From: Corynebacterium sp. HMSC036D02
GTDB lineage: Bacteria > Actinomycetota > Actinomycetes > Mycobacteriales > Mycobacteriaceae
Length of the DNA: 32,094 nt
NCBI RefSeq assembly: GCF_001836165.1
Contig: NZ_KV827679.1
Coordinates: 1-32,094, forward strand
Reading direction: 5' to 3'
Part shown: positions 17,068 to 25,481 of the stretch, in pieces
Layout: each line of letters begins with the position of its first letter
Position numbering within the stretch: position 1 is the stretch's first letter
Program-made: the position numbers and the translations under genes
Notes under the pieces: generated by a model
Databases searched by the model: none
Told to the model about the DNA's origin: nothing
What the model saw: only the letters and a program-made list of their open reading frames with translations

Positions 17068-17476
17068 TATGGGTCTCCTGACCTGGATTAACGTGCGTCA
17101 AGATTTCCGTCCTTGACACACCTGGTCTACTTGCTTACGTGGCACAGGCTGTGCGACGAACTCGCTGTTCACAGCGGTCGAAGGGTCTCGGTGCGGCGAT
17201 TCGGAAACGCATCGCACTGCACCGACCGGCCATATGCAACCCATACATTCAAGCATGACCTTGGCCATTTCCCCAAATCGCGCGTTGCACCACTTCCCTG
17301 GCCCACGACACTTCTCATCTCCTCAAACCCAAATGCGCAGACCTGGAAGTGCAGAGGCGCTGGTGGCGTCGTGAAGCGCACGCGCAGTGCTTGGCGACGA
17401 CCAGCGGGTCTGCACTTCCAGGTCTGCACTTGTGGAAGCGGCGGACGGGCCCTAGGCCTTGTCCACTGAAGCGCCC
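17068..17476. other. Gap between rplN and the sucrose PTS gene
   Basis: These 409 bases carry no supported gene. They must hold the rplN promoter, read leftward, and the end of the ptsS transcript. A 13-base palindrome, GCACAG-G-CTGTGC, lies at 17142-17154. A long inverted repeat lies at 17337-17427 (separate entry). The 11-mer CCCTAGGCCTT occurs at 17450-17460 and again across the ptsS stop codon, about 25 bases away. Confidence 0.6.
17337..17427. repeat. 91-bp inverted repeat with perfect 18-bp arms
   Basis: GCAGACCTGGAAGTGCAG (17337-17354) is the exact reverse complement of 17410-17427. The inner sequence continues to pair partly (CGCTGGT on the left, ACCAGCG on the right). The right arm also contains a direct repeat, GTCTGCACTT, at 17408 and 17422. 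No coding sequence or T tract is present. Candidate explanations are a dispersed palindromic repeat or miniature element, or a bidirectional structure at the end of ptsS. Confidence 0.8.
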
Positions 17477-19483
17477 CTAGGCCTTCGAGGTTGATGCGGC
17501 AGGTGCTGCATCAGCAGGTTCCGGCTTCGGGTCCACGGTGAGCAGCACATCACCGAAGGAGATCTCCTCGCCCGTGGCGTAGGCAGGCAGGACCGGGCCT
17601 GTCTTCTTGGAGTTGGAGACAACGACTGGTGTGGTCACCGGGTAGTCGGCTGCCTTGATGGCCTCGATATCGAACTCGCAGAGAAGGTCGCCGGCCTTGA
17701 CCTCATCACCCTTGGACACGTGCGAGGTGAAGTGCTCACCCTTCAGGTTCACGGTATCGAAGCCGATGTGAATGAGGATGTCTACGTTGTTGCCGTCGGC
17801 ATCCTTGCCGCGCACGGCATAAGCGTGCTTGGAGGGGAAGGTGACGGTCACCTTGCCGTCAATCGGGGAGACGAGTCGTCCCTCGGTCGGCTCGACGGCC
17901 GCGCCCGCGCCCAGCTTGCCAGCGGCAAACATCGGGTCCGAGACCGACTCCAGTGCGATAGCTTTTCCAGCCAGCGGGGAGGCCACGCGGAAGGCGTTCG
18001 GGTCGGCGGTGGCGGCAGGAACCGCGCCACCTACACCGGTGCCTTCAGCACCGGTCTCATCGGGGTCGATGGAACCATTCTTGGCAATCAGGTAGCGGCC
18101 ATAGCCAAAGGCCACACCAAAAGCGAGGATCAAAGAGGTAAAGGCGCAGATAAAGAACTGCGTGTAATCCTCAGGGCGCATGGAGACAAAGCCGATGAAG
18201 CCGGCGGCGCCGAGGGCGGTTGCTTTGACGTCGAAAAGCGCAATGAGCGTCGCCGCAATCGCGGACGCGCCCATGCCGATGTAGAACGGCCAGCGCAGCC
18301 GCAGGTTCACACCGAAGATGGCGGGCTCGGTAATACCGAAGAGCGCGGACACACCCGAGGCACCGGACAGGCCCTTGAGCTTCTCAGAGCGGGCGAGGAA
18401 GTACACCGCCAAAGCCACGCCACCCTGGGCAATGTTGGCCACGGAAGCCACCGCGAAAATGAAGGAGCCACCCTCGTTCCACAGCATCGTCTCAATCGGC
18501 GGGAAGGATTGGTGCAGGCCCGTGATGACAATCGGCGAGTAGAACAGACCAAAGATAAAGCCGCCCACCGGGCCGGCGAAGGTGTACAGGTCATTAAGAC
18601 CCGCGCCGAGCATATCGCCCGCAGTGCGCAGCACCGGGCCCACCGCGATGAAGGTGATGAAGCCCGTGACCAGCAACGTCAGCAGCGGGGTAAGCAGGAA
18701 GTCCACCGTGCCCTTGAGGTGCTTGTGCAGAAATTTCTCTATCGTGGCAAGAATCCAGGCAATGACCAGAATCGGCAGGATGGAACCTTGGTAGCCGGCT
18801 TGGGCCACGTCGAGGCCGAAGATGTTCCAGTAGGTCATCTCCCCTGCCTCGATGGTCGCGGCCACTTGGTAACCATTGACCAGGTCCGGCATCACCATCG
18901 CCATGGCCATGCCAGCGCCGAGGAATTCATTACCGCCAAAGCGCTTGGTGGCAGTAAAGCCCACCAAGATAGGCAGGAAGGCAAACGGCGCCGAGGCCAA
19001 GAGGTTAATAAGCCCGGCAACATCGGCCATAGCCGGGAACATCTCAATAACGGACTGCTCACCGAACAGGCCGTTGACGGTCATCACGTTATTGAGCGCC
19101 ATGAGCAGACCGCCGCCGACCAGAATCGGGATGAGCGGCACGAAGATATCCGCGAGGACCTTCACCGCGCGGGAGAACCAGTTGCCGGAATCCGCGGCAA
19201 TGTCCTTGAGCTTGTCGGTGGAGACCGCGATGTCCTTGGTGGTTATTTTGTTGAGCTGGTCGAAGACGATGTTGACATCGCCCGGTCCGACGATGACCTG
19301 GAACATGCCCCCAGCCTCAAAGATGCCCTTGAGGTCCGGATCATTTTCCAGCGCGGCCTTGTCGACCTTCTTGCTGTCCTTGAGCACCATCCGCAGGCGA
19401 GTGGCGCAGTGCGCGAGCGCCACGATGTTGTCTTCGCCGCCGATGGCTGAGAGTATTCGCGCCGCGACCTGTGAGTGATCCAT
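17477..19483 (-). CDS. ptsS: Sucrose-specific PTS enzyme IIBCA permease
   Basis: It imports sucrose across the cytoplasmic membrane and phosphorylates it to sucrose 6-phosphate with HPr-derived phosphate. The 668-residue product has three parts. EIIB (about 1-90) has phosphorylated C26 in [14 protein letters not shown] is membrane-embedded (about 110-480; [34 protein letters not shown]). EIIA (about 510-650) has H572 in [17 protein letters not shown] chose the ATG at 19483 with AGGAGG in front; a GTG 15 codons upstream would put that ribosome site inside the gene. It follows scrB on the same strand by 112 bases. The substrate is inferred from scrB and scrK beside it and from family similarity. 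Confidence 0.92.
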   Translation of the reverse strand: MDHSQVAARILSAIGGEDNIVALAHCATRLRMVLKDSKKVDKAALENDPDLKGIFEAGGMFQVIVGPGDVNIVFDQLNKITTKDIAVSTDKLKDIAADSGNWFSRAVKVLADIFVPLIPILVGGGLLMALNNVMTVNGLFGEQSVIEMFPAMADVAGLINLLASAPFAFLPILVGFTATKRFGGNEFLGAGMAMAMVMPDLVNGYQVAATIEAGEMTYWNIFGLDVAQAGYQGSILPILVIAWILATIEKFLHKHLKGTVDFLLTPLLTLLVTGFITFIAVGPVLRTAGDMLGAGLNDLYTFAGPVGGFIFGLFYSPIVITGLHQSFPPIETMLWNEGGSFIFAVASVANIAQGGVALAVYFLARSEKLKGLSGASGVSALFGITEPAIFGVNLRLRWPFYIGMGASAIAATLIALFDVKATALGAAGFIGFVSMRPEDYTQFFICAFTSLILAFGVAFGYGRYLIAKNGSIDPDETGAEGTGVGGAVPAATADPNAFRVASPLAGKAIALESVSDPMFAAGKLGAGAAVEPTEGRLVSPIDGKVTVTFPSKHAYAVRGKDADGNNVDILIHIGFDTVNLKGEHFTSHVSKGDEVKAGDLLCEFDIEAIKAADYPVTTPVVVSNSKKTGPVLPAYATGEEISFGDVLLTVDPKPEPADAAPAASTSKA

Positions 19484-19512
19484 TCCGGCGTGCCTCCTCG
19501 GAGAGTGAGATG

Positions 19513-19542
19513 AATTTAACAGTGTCACCTCTTATTAGACAC
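19513..19542 (-). promoter_or_regulatory. Probable ptsS promoter with operator-like inverted repeat
   Basis: On the minus strand TAAATT (19513-19518) fits the corynebacterial -10 pattern TANANT, and places the start near 19506, about 23 bases before the ATG. An inverted repeat, GTGTC-N11-GACAC (19522-19542), lies just upstream in the -35/-10 spacer, where a repressor could block polymerase. No strong -35 was seen. The regulator is unknown. Confidence 0.45.
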
Positions 19543-19595
19543 GCTACTCAACATAAAGCCAAGCAATCGGGCGCAAATATAGGAAAGTTCACACC

Positions 19596-20912
19596 CTAAC
19601 GGGCCTCCCAACCGCGCCAGCGAGCGTCGCTGGCGCCAAAGACTGCCGACGCCCCCGCAATCCGCCCATCGCCCGCGAAGACCTCCACCGCGCAGCCATC
19701 CGCGATGAGCTCCACAGAACCCGCCGGGCAGGACACGACGCGCTCATCTTCACCAGAGTTAAGCCGCAGCTTTCCCTCGCCGTAGGTGACGCGGAAGGCG
19801 TCGGCCCCGGAGTCGTCGACAAGCACGTAGGTTCCCTCGCCGGCTGTCAGCGTGGCTACAGAACCGAACCCCTCTCGTGCCGGCCCCGCCGGCAGGGACC
19901 ACAGCGCCGCCTGGCGCAACCAGCCATCCTCCAGCCACACGCGCCGCGGCAAGGTGAGCGTGTGGACCCAGCCCTGGGCAACCGTCGGGGTGTCATCCTG
20001 CGCGGGCAACCCCATCCACCCGAGCATGATGGCCTCGCCATCCTTTTCCACCAGCTGTGGCGCATAAAACTGGTGGCCATAGTCCAGCTCGCTAAAACCT
20101 CGCTCCACGTGGAAGACCGTGCCCTCCAGACGGCCCACGAGGTAGCCGCACTGATCGGAGGAGGCGTAGTGCGTGGTGTCGTCGGCAAGCGCAGGCTCAA
20201 GACCTTGCGGGCAGATGACTAGGACGTCCTTGTCCTCCCCCGTCGCGCGGTCACGCATAGTGACGAGGTTGGGACATTCCCACATGTAGCCGCCCGGCAC
20301 CAGGTCGGGGCTCAGGCCCGGCTCAGCGCCCGAGGTGTCAAAGGTGAGCGCACCTTGGAAGGACCACTGCGCCAGATCCTTAGAACGGTAGAGCACCACG
20401 TGCCCCGTTTCATCCTCCGCCTGGGCGCCGAGCACCATGCGCCAGCCGTCCTTGTCACAGGTGATCTGGGGATCGCGGTAATGCCCCGTGAAGCCCTCCG
20501 CGGGCCCATTGATGAGTGGGTTCGCGGGATCGTGCTCGTACACGCCGCCTTCTGGACCACCCGCATCGACTGCGCGGACGCGGTTCTGCGAGGGAATCCG
20601 CGCGCCGTCGCGCTTCAGGTTGCCGGTATAAAACAGCCAGACATCTTCACCGTCGACCACCGCACCGCCCGAGTAGCAACCGTGGGCGTCGTGCTCACGG
20701 ATGGGGTACAGCGCGTCCGGGTAGTGACGCCAGGGTTTCGCCTCGCTCAAGGAAGCCACGGCATGTCCCCAGCCCGTCTGCTTTGCCGCGTGGGGGAAGC
20801 AGGGGTCGTGCTGATAATAAACATGCAGGTTGTCGCCGTCGATGAAAACTCCGTTGGGGTCATTGAGGCGACCCGATGGTGGGGAAAGGTGGAAAAGCGG
20901 ACGGTAGTTCAT
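19596..20912 (-). CDS. scrB: Sucrose-6-phosphate hydrolase, GH32 family
   Basis: It splits sucrose 6-phosphate made by the PTS permease into glucose 6-phosphate and fructose, in the cytosol. The 438-residue product is a glycoside hydrolase family 32 enzyme. The nucleophile is D18 in SGRLNDPNG, the RDP motif is at 146-148 (HYRDPQI), and the acid/base is E212 in WECPN. No signal peptide is present, which supports an intracellular phosphosugar substrate rather than a secreted levanase. It diverges from scrK, with only 21 bases between the preferred start codons, and has no ribosome binding site, consistent with a leaderless mRNA. Confidence 0.92.
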   Translation of the reverse strand: MNYRPLFHLSPPSGRLNDPNGVFIDGDNLHVYYQHDPCFPHAAKQTGWGHAVASLSEAKPWRHYPDALYPIREHDAHGCYSGGAVVDGEDVWLFYTGNLKRDGARIPSQNRVRAVDAGGPEGGVYEHDPANPLINGPAEGFTGHYRDPQITCDKDGWRMVLGAQAEDETGHVVLYRSKDLAQWSFQGALTFDTSGAEPGLSPDLVPGGYMWECPNLVTMRDRATGEDKDVLVICPQGLEPALADDTTHYASSDQCGYLVGRLEGTVFHVERGFSELDYGHQFYAPQLVEKDGEAIMLGWMGLPAQDDTPTVAQGWVHTLTLPRRVWLEDGWLRQAALWSLPAGPAREGFGSVATLTAGEGTYVLVDDSGADAFRVTYGEGKLRLNSGEDERVVSCPAGSVELIADGCAVEVFAGDGRIAGASAVFGASDARWRGWEAR

Positions 20913-20919
20913 GCTCTCG

Positions 20920-20926
20920 ATAGTAT
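20920..20926. promoter_or_regulatory. Overlapping divergent -10 elements for scrB and scrK
   Basis: The seven bases ATAGTAT hold TACTAT on the minus strand (20920-20925) and TAGTAT on the plus strand (20921-20926). Exactly 7 bases separate the first from the scrB ATG (20912) and 7 separate the second from the scrK ATG (20934). Both genes lack a Shine-Dalgarno sequence, so both mRNAs are predicted to be leaderless. Neither side has a convincing -35. Confidence 0.6.
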
Positions 20927-20933
20927 GGGGTCC

Positions 20934-21803
20934 ATGGACATTATGGTGTGTGGCGAAGGCCTCGTTGACCTCGTACCACGGGGACGCGGACAGCTGGCGG
21001 ACTTAACCCCAGCCTTGGGTGGCGGCCCCTTCAACGTGGCGGTTGCGGCGGGGCGTTTGGGCGCTAGCGTGGGATTTCAGTCTCGGCTCTCGCGGGATGC
21101 ATTCGGGGAAGCGCTCATGGAGCGCCTTAGTGAGGAGGGCGTGGATACCTCGCTCGTGCAGCGGGGCGAGGAACCCACGACGCTGGCGGTCTGCAACATC
21201 GGCGAGGACGGCTCGGCCACCTATTCCTTCTACACGGAGGGCACGGCGGACCGCCTGGTAGAGCCTGTGCTTGCCGACGTCCCCTGGACCTGCTTCGGCA
21301 CCGTCTCCTTGGCCCTAGAGCCCGGTGCTTCCCGTTATGCCGCGCTGCTGAAGGAGCTCGCCGCGAAGGGCACCAAGGTGGCGTTGGATCCCAACATTCG
21401 CCCCTTCTTCGCCACGCCGGAACATCGCGAATTCTTGTTATCGCTGCTGCCGCACGTCACGCTGCTGAAACTCAGCAAGGAAGAAGTTGAGTTCCTGGGT
21501 GAAGACGCGCTGACACAGGTGCCTGTGGTCGTAACCACGCGCGGCGCGGAGGGGCTCAGTGTGCGCACAGATTCGGTATCGGTGCAGGTCCCGCCGGTCA
21601 CGGTAGAGGTAGCGGACACCATCGGCGCCGGTGACACGGTGATGGCCGCGCTGCTCAGCCAATTGGTGGAGCGGGATATCAACGCTTTGGGCGCCGAGGA
21701 GTGGCGGGAGATCCTGCACTTTGCGGCGACGGCCGCAGCCATGACGGTCTCCCGCACGGGCGCGCAGTCGCCCACGTTCTCTGAGGTGGAGGAACGCTTA
21801 TGA
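20934..21803 (+). CDS. scrK: Fructokinase, PfkB family
   Basis: Predicted to phosphorylate the fructose released by ScrB. The 289-residue product is a ribokinase/PfkB-fold sugar kinase: MDIMVCGEGLVDLVPRGRGQ, substrate-binding LTPALGGGPFNVAVAAGRLG, and the ATP/anion-hole motif DTIGAGDTVMAALLS with catalytic D234. The frame is open far upstream (to 20355) across scrB on the other strand, but the family starts here. ATG 20934 is preferred because a -10 sits 7 bases before it; ATG 20925 is the alternative. The 3' end overlaps a small membrane protein gene by four bases (ATGA). Substrate assignment rests on the sucrose neighbours. Confidence 0.87.
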   Translation: MDIMVCGEGLVDLVPRGRGQLADLTPALGGGPFNVAVAAGRLGASVGFQSRLSRDAFGEALMERLSEEGVDTSLVQRGEEPTTLAVCNIGEDGSATYSFYTEGTADRLVEPVLADVPWTCFGTVSLALEPGASRYAALLKELAAKGTKVALDPNIRPFFATPEHREFLLSLLPHVTLLKLSKEEVEFLGEDALTQVPVVVTTRGAEGLSVRTDSVSVQVPPVTVEVADTIGAGDTVMAALLSQLVERDINALGAEEWREILHFAATAAAMTVSRTGAQSPTFSEVEERL

Positions 21804-22192
21804 AATACCCCCTGCGCGCCGGCATACTGCACGGCCTACTTTTCGTACTGGTGGGCGTGGCCTTTATCCTGCCGGTGCTCTTCGGTAGCGCGGCACTACT
21901 ACCGGTGCCGCTGGCGGCGTGGGCCTCGGTATTGCTTTCCGCACTCGCGCTTGTCGACGCCTCCTACCACGCCTTCTCCCCCTCCCAGCGCCCCACCCGC
22001 GGTTTGCGCGCGCTTTCTGCTGTTGGGGGCGTTGCACTCATCAGCGGCTGGCTGGTGTGGCTGCGGATTTACAACACCATCGACTTGGTCAGCGCTATGC
22101 CCTATCGCATCGGCACCTTCCTTCTCGCAGTAGGTGCGGTGCTCAGTGCGTTTTGCCTCGCTATCGCGTTGACGCACCGGGGTGAGCGCTAG
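21800..22192 (+). CDS. Small four-helix membrane protein of unknown function
   Basis: The 130-residue product has four hydrophobic segments: about 9-30 (GLLFVLVGVAFILPVLFG), 37-55, 72-90 (LSAVGGVALISGWLVWL) and 102-125 (IGTFLLAVGAVLSAFCLAIA). The N-terminus is short and basic, and no catalytic motif is visible. I do not recognise the family with confidence. It overlaps scrK by four bases, so it is co-translated with fructokinase. That coupling does not prove a role in sugar use. The next gene is convergent, with a 51-base gap and no clear terminator. Confidence 0.7.
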   Translation: MKYPLRAGILHGLLFVLVGVAFILPVLFGSAALLPVPLAAWASVLLSALALVDASYHAFSPSQRPTRGLRALSAVGGVALISGWLVWLRIYNTIDLVSAMPYRIGTFLLAVGAVLSAFCLAIALTHRGER

Positions 22193-22243
22193 CTACTCGG
22201 CCGCCTCATGCTGAAGTGTTGCGGCTCTAACGGCTGCGCCGCG

Positions 22244-22954
22244 CTATTGGACCTCGTCGGGAGTATAATCCACGCGCAGCCCACCCATCGGAACACTCAC
22301 ATCGCTTTGCCACCAGCCGCGGTCGGGTTCAAAGGGCAGGGTGACATGTTTGCCTTCGTAGCCCGCCCACGCGCCCTTTTCAAGGAGCCCAATGCATTCC
22401 TTGCCCGCGTAGGTTATCGTCTCGCGTTTCGGGCTGCCGCTCTTGAAGCCACTCAGCGTGGTGGGCGCGTCTAAGGCCAAGACCCAGACCTCTTCCGACG
22501 CGTATTCGGGCAAGACAATGCCTGGCTCACCGCCGTCGAGATCGCCTGCTTGGGCCTTATACACGGTGCCCGACACAGTAGAGGGAACATCGGCAGGATT
22601 GCCCTCGCTGCGGACGCGATCCTTCCGGTACACGCACTTTTCGATGCCACTGGCGGCGGAGTTCCCTGCGCCGTCTTTAGCTGCGTCTTGTGCATGGGAT
22701 GGCTTCGGGCCTGAATCAGCAGCCCCAGGTCTATAGCCCGCTGGCAGCGTCGGGTTGGGCCCGGCAGCTTCAGTGCTCGGCTGCGGCTGCGCGTCCGATT
22801 CCGGTTCGGCCTGCGTAGTTGAAACGTCCGCGGCAGATTCCACAGCCGGGGCGTCGGCAGCAACGGGGGCAGTCTCCTCCGCGGCACAACCGACGAGGGC
22901 TGCCATGGAGGAAGCGCAGGCAAGGGTTAGCAAAGAACGAGAGAACGCGGACAT
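22244..22954 (-). CDS. Secreted lipoprotein of unknown function
   Basis: The 236-residue product has a lipoprotein signal peptide with the lipobox LVGC (Cys23). A linker of about 60 residues, rich in Ala, Pro, Glu, Ser and Gln, follows, then a small globular domain at about 100-236. That domain has two cysteines (IEKCVYRKDRV and GKECIGLLEKGA) that may form a disulfide, and ends SVPMGGLRVDYTPDEVQ. No known enzyme motif is visible. It would be anchored to the outer face of the membrane. It stands alone between the sucrose cassette and rpsQ, with no strong ribosome site (GAAAGG lies 11 bases upstream). Confidence 0.75.
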   Translation of the reverse strand: MSAFSRSLLTLACASSMAALVGCAAEETAPVAADAPAVESAADVSTTQAEPESDAQPQPSTEAAGPNPTLPAGYRPGAADSGPKPSHAQDAAKDGAGNSAASGIEKCVYRKDRVRSEGNPADVPSTVSGTVYKAQAGDLDGGEPGIVLPEYASEEVWVLALDAPTTLSGFKSGSPKRETITYAGKECIGLLEKGAWAGYEGKHVTLPFEPDRGWWQSDVSVPMGGLRVDYTPDEVQ

Positions 22955-23088
22955 AAGGAGAATGACCTTTCAAGAGATGAACGGCCTTACCCTAACACGT
23001 TCCCGCAGCTTAATCCGCATACCTGGAGACCGCTCCCCTGTCAGGCTGTTGTCTGTAGCGTGTCGGATGTGGGAGCGAAGAGCGCATG

Positions 23089-23120
23089 AAAAATGGCCCC
23101 CACGGTCACCGTGGGGGCCA
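23089..23120 (-). terminator. Rho-independent terminator of the S10 operon
   Basis: A perfect 12-bp stem, TGGCCCCCACGG (23094-23105) and CCGTGGGGGCCA (23109-23120), has a 3-base loop. On the minus strand it is followed by TTTTT (23089-23093). It lies 23 bases after the rpsQ stop and ends the S10 transcript, so rplN downstream is expressed separately. Confidence 0.92.
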
Positions 23121-23143
23121 CTGCTATCGAGGAGAGCTAGATT

Positions 23144-23425
23144 TTACTTAGCCTTCTCAACGATCTCGACGAGACGGAAGTGCTTGTCCTTGGACAGCGG
23201 GCGAGTCTCGGCGATGAGAACGCGGTCGCCGATGCCGGCGGTCTCGTTCTCGTCGTGCGCCTTAACCTTCTTGTTAGTGCGCATAATCTTGCCGTAGAGG
23301 GCGTGCTGCTTGCGGTCCTCGAGCTCGACAACGATGGTCTTATTCATCTTGTCGGAGACAACGATGCCGGTGCGGGTCTTGCGAGCGCCCTTTTCCTTCT
23401 TAGTGTTCACGTTTGCCTCACTCAT
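23144..23425 (-). CDS. rpsQ: 30S ribosomal protein S17
   Basis: S17 is a primary 16S rRNA binder with an OB fold. The 93-residue product has a Lys-rich N-terminal extension, then [40 protein letters not shown] and [20 protein letters not shown]. It is the last gene of the S10 operon, two bases after rpmC, and is followed by a very strong terminator. Confidence 0.97.
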   Translation of the reverse strand: MSEANVNTKKEKGARKTRTGIVVSDKMNKTIVVELEDRKQHALYGKIMRTNKKVKAHDENETAGIGDRVLIAETRPLSKDKHFRLVEIVEKAK

Positions 23426-23427
23426 GA

Positions 23428-23658
23428 TTAAGCCTCAGCTCCCGGAGCAACGGACAGGCCCAGCTCACGCTCGCGCAGAACGGTGTAGATGCGGGCGATG
23501 TCGCGCTTAACCGTGCCGATGCGGCGGTTGTTGGTCAGCTGGCCGGTGGCCTTCTGGAAACGAAGGTTGAAGAGCTCTTCCTTCGCATCCTTCAGGCGGT
23601 TTTCCAGCTCAGCGTTGTCGAGCTCACGGAACTCGTGGGCGGGGGTACCGGTAGCCAT
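23428..23658 (-). CDS. rpmC: 50S ribosomal protein L29
   Basis: L29 sits by the exit tunnel and helps to form the docking site for SRP and trigger factor. The 76-residue product shows the two-helix core [20 protein letters not shown] and the signature [14 protein letters not shown]. The ATG at 23658 overlaps the rplP stop by one base (TAATG); a longer frame to 23697 would run into rplP and is rejected. Confidence 0.97.
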   Translation of the reverse strand: MATGTPAHEFRELDNAELENRLKDAKEELFNLRFQKATGQLTNNRRIGTVKRDIARIYTVLRERELGLSVAPGAEA

Positions 23659-24074
23659 TAGAACTGGTCCTCCTTCTTGATGATGCGGACCTTGCACGGA
23701 AGCTTCTGACCAGCACGGCGCAGAGCCTCGATGGCGGTAGCTTCGTTCGGGTAGGTCATCTCGAAGAGGATACGGCCCGGCTTAACGTTGGCAACCCACT
23801 TCTCGACGGGACCCTTACCGGAACCCATACGCACGCCGAGCGGCTTCTGGGTCAGCGGACGGTCCGGGAAGATGTTGATCCACACCTTGCCACCACGCTT
23901 GACGTGGCGGTTGATGGCAATACGTGCGGCCTCAATCTGGCGGTTGGTGATGTACGCCGGCTCGAGAGCCTGGATGGCGTAGTCACCGAAGTTGATGCGG
24001 TTACCGCCCTTGGACACACCCGAGCGGTTCGGGCGGTGCTGGCGACGGTACTTGACGCGCTTAGGAATCAGCAT
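23658..24074 (-). CDS. rplP: 50S ribosomal protein L16
   Basis: L16 organises the A-site region of the 50S subunit. The 138-residue product begins [20 protein letters not shown] and includes [20 protein letters not shown], the conserved tip loop, and [15 protein letters not shown]. Length is normal. Its stop overlaps the start of rpmC by one base, and it lies three bases after rpsC. Confidence 0.98.
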   Translation of the reverse strand: MLIPKRVKYRRQHRPNRSGVSKGGNRINFGDYAIQALEPAYITNRQIEAARIAINRHVKRGGKVWINIFPDRPLTQKPLGVRMGSGKGPVEKWVANVKPGRILFEMTYPNEATAIEALRRAGQKLPCKVRIIKKEDQF

Positions 24075-24077
24075 GGA

Positions 24078-24824
24078 TTAGCCCTCCTGCTTCTGCTGTG
24101 CGCGCTGGCGACGCTGGCCACCACGACGCGGACGACCGTTGCGGTCACCGCGGCCACGGCCCTGCGCCGGAGCGTTCAGTTCGGACTCGCGGACGCCACC
24201 GACAACGTCACCCTTGTAGATCCACACCTTGATGCCGATGCGGCCGAAGGTGGTGTGGGCCTCTGCGGTGCCGTAGTCGATTTCGGCGCGAAGGGTGTGC
24301 AGCGGAACGCGACCCTCGTGGTAGCGCTCGGTGCGGGACATCTCAGCACCGCCCAGGCGACCAGACAGGAGGATCTTAATACCCTTGACCTGCGGCTGGC
24401 GCATAGCGGACTGGATGGCCTTGCGCATTGCGCGGCGGAAAGCCACGCGGTTGACCAGCTGCTCAGCGACAGACTGTGCAACCAAGGTTGCGTTGGCGTC
24501 GACCTGCTTGACCTCGAGGATGTTGAGGGCAACCATCTTGCCGGTGAGCTTCTCCAGCTCGCGGCGGATGCGGTCAGCCTCAGCGCCACGGCGGCCAATC
24601 ACGATGCCCGGGCGGGCGGTGTGAATGTCCACGCGGACGCGGTCGCGGGTGCGCTCGATAACGACGTCGGCAATGCCGGCGCGGTCGAGGCCCTTCTCCA
24701 GGTACTCGCGGATCTTGATGTCTTCGGCTACGTAGTTTGCGTAGTCCTTATCGGCGTACCAGTGGGTCTTCCAGTCGGAAGTGATGCCCAAACGTAGGCC
24801 GTGAGGATGGATCTTCTGGCCCAT
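24078..24824 (-). CDS. rpsC: 30S ribosomal protein S3
   Basis: S3 forms part of the mRNA entry channel and helicase site of the 30S subunit. The 248-residue product begins [20 protein letters not shown] and has a KH domain ([20 protein letters not shown]) and the S3 C-terminal domain ([20 protein letters not shown]). It ends with a basic, low-complexity tail of about 30 residues ([20 protein letters not shown]), not found in E. coli but common in actinobacteria. Its start overlaps the rplV stop by one base. Confidence 0.97.
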   Translation of the reverse strand: MGQKIHPHGLRLGITSDWKTHWYADKDYANYVAEDIKIREYLEKGLDRAGIADVVIERTRDRVRVDIHTARPGIVIGRRGAEADRIRRELEKLTGKMVALNILEVKQVDANATLVAQSVAEQLVNRVAFRRAMRKAIQSAMRQPQVKGIKILLSGRLGGAEMSRTERYHEGRVPLHTLRAEIDYGTAEAHTTFGRIGIKVWIYKGDVVGGVRESELNAPAQGRGRGDRNGRPRRGGQRRQRAQQKQEG

Positions 24825-25186
24825 TACTTGGCCCCTTCCTTCTGGCTCTCGACAACCACGGTGATGTGGCTGGTGCGCTTACGAATCATGAATGCGCGGC
24901 CCTGTGCGCGCGGCTGGAAACGACGCATGGTCGGACCCTCGTTGGCATAAGCCTCGGAGATGACCAGGGTGCGCGGATCCAGGCCGAAGTTGTTCTCAGC
25001 GTTGGCAGCTGCGGATGCAACAACCTTGGCAACCGGCTCAGCGGCGCCCTGCGGAGCGTACTTCAGGATTGCAAGTGCCTCGGCTACGGACTTACCGCGG
25101 ACCAGGTCGATGACGCGGCGTGCCTTCATCGGGGTAACGCGGACGTAGCGAGCCGTTGCGGATGCGGAGGTGATGGTGTCACTCAT
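24824..25186 (-). CDS. rplV: 50S ribosomal protein L22
   Basis: L22 lines the exit tunnel with a long beta hairpin. The 120-residue product shows [20 protein letters not shown], the core [20 protein letters not shown] and the hairpin [20 protein letters not shown]. Length is normal. It lies three bases after rpsS, and its stop overlaps the rpsC start (TAATG). Confidence 0.97.
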   Translation of the reverse strand: MSDTITSASATARYVRVTPMKARRVIDLVRGKSVAEALAILKYAPQGAAEPVAKVVASAAANAENNFGLDPRTLVISEAYANEGPTMRRFQPRAQGRAFMIRKRTSHITVVVESQKEGAK

Positions 25187-25189
25187 CGC

Positions 25190-25468
25190 TTATCGACGTC
25201 CCTTCTTGTCGTCCTTGACGTGACCCTTAAAGGTCTTGGTGGGTGCGAACTCACCGAGCTTGTGACCAACCATGGAGTCCTCAACGAACACCGGCACATG
25301 CTTGCGGCCGTCGTGGACGGCGAAGGTGTGACCGATGAAGTCGGGCAGGATGGTGGAACGGCGAGACCAGGTCTTAATGACCTGCTTGGTGCCGGCCTCG
25401 TTCTGAGCATCAACCTTGTTGAGGAGGTGCTCATCGACGAACGGGCCCTTCTTAAGGCTGCGTGGCAT
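25190..25468 (-). CDS. rpsS: 30S ribosomal protein S19
   Basis: S19 is in the 30S head and binds 16S rRNA with S13. The 92-residue product begins [20 protein letters not shown] and includes [20 protein letters not shown] and the C-terminal [20 protein letters not shown]. It lies 13 bases after rplB in the normal S10-operon order. Confidence 0.98.
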   Translation of the reverse strand: MPRSLKKGPFVDEHLLNKVDAQNEAGTKQVIKTWSRRSTILPDFIGHTFAVHDGRKHVPVFVEDSMVGHKLGEFAPTKTFKGHVKDDKKGRR

Positions 25469-25481
25469 TGTTTACCTCCTC

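Noticed and set aside
17113..17118. A perfect TTGACA -35 hexamer on the plus strand upstream of rplN
   Set aside because: The expected -10 position at 17 bases has TACGTG, and no plus-strand gene follows. It probably occurs by chance.
22962..23297. A plus-strand ORF preceded by AAGGAG that could begin at 22962
   Set aside because: It runs across the S10 terminator hairpin and antisense into rpsQ, and its protein has no family features. The AAGGAG is part of the divergent lipoprotein leader.
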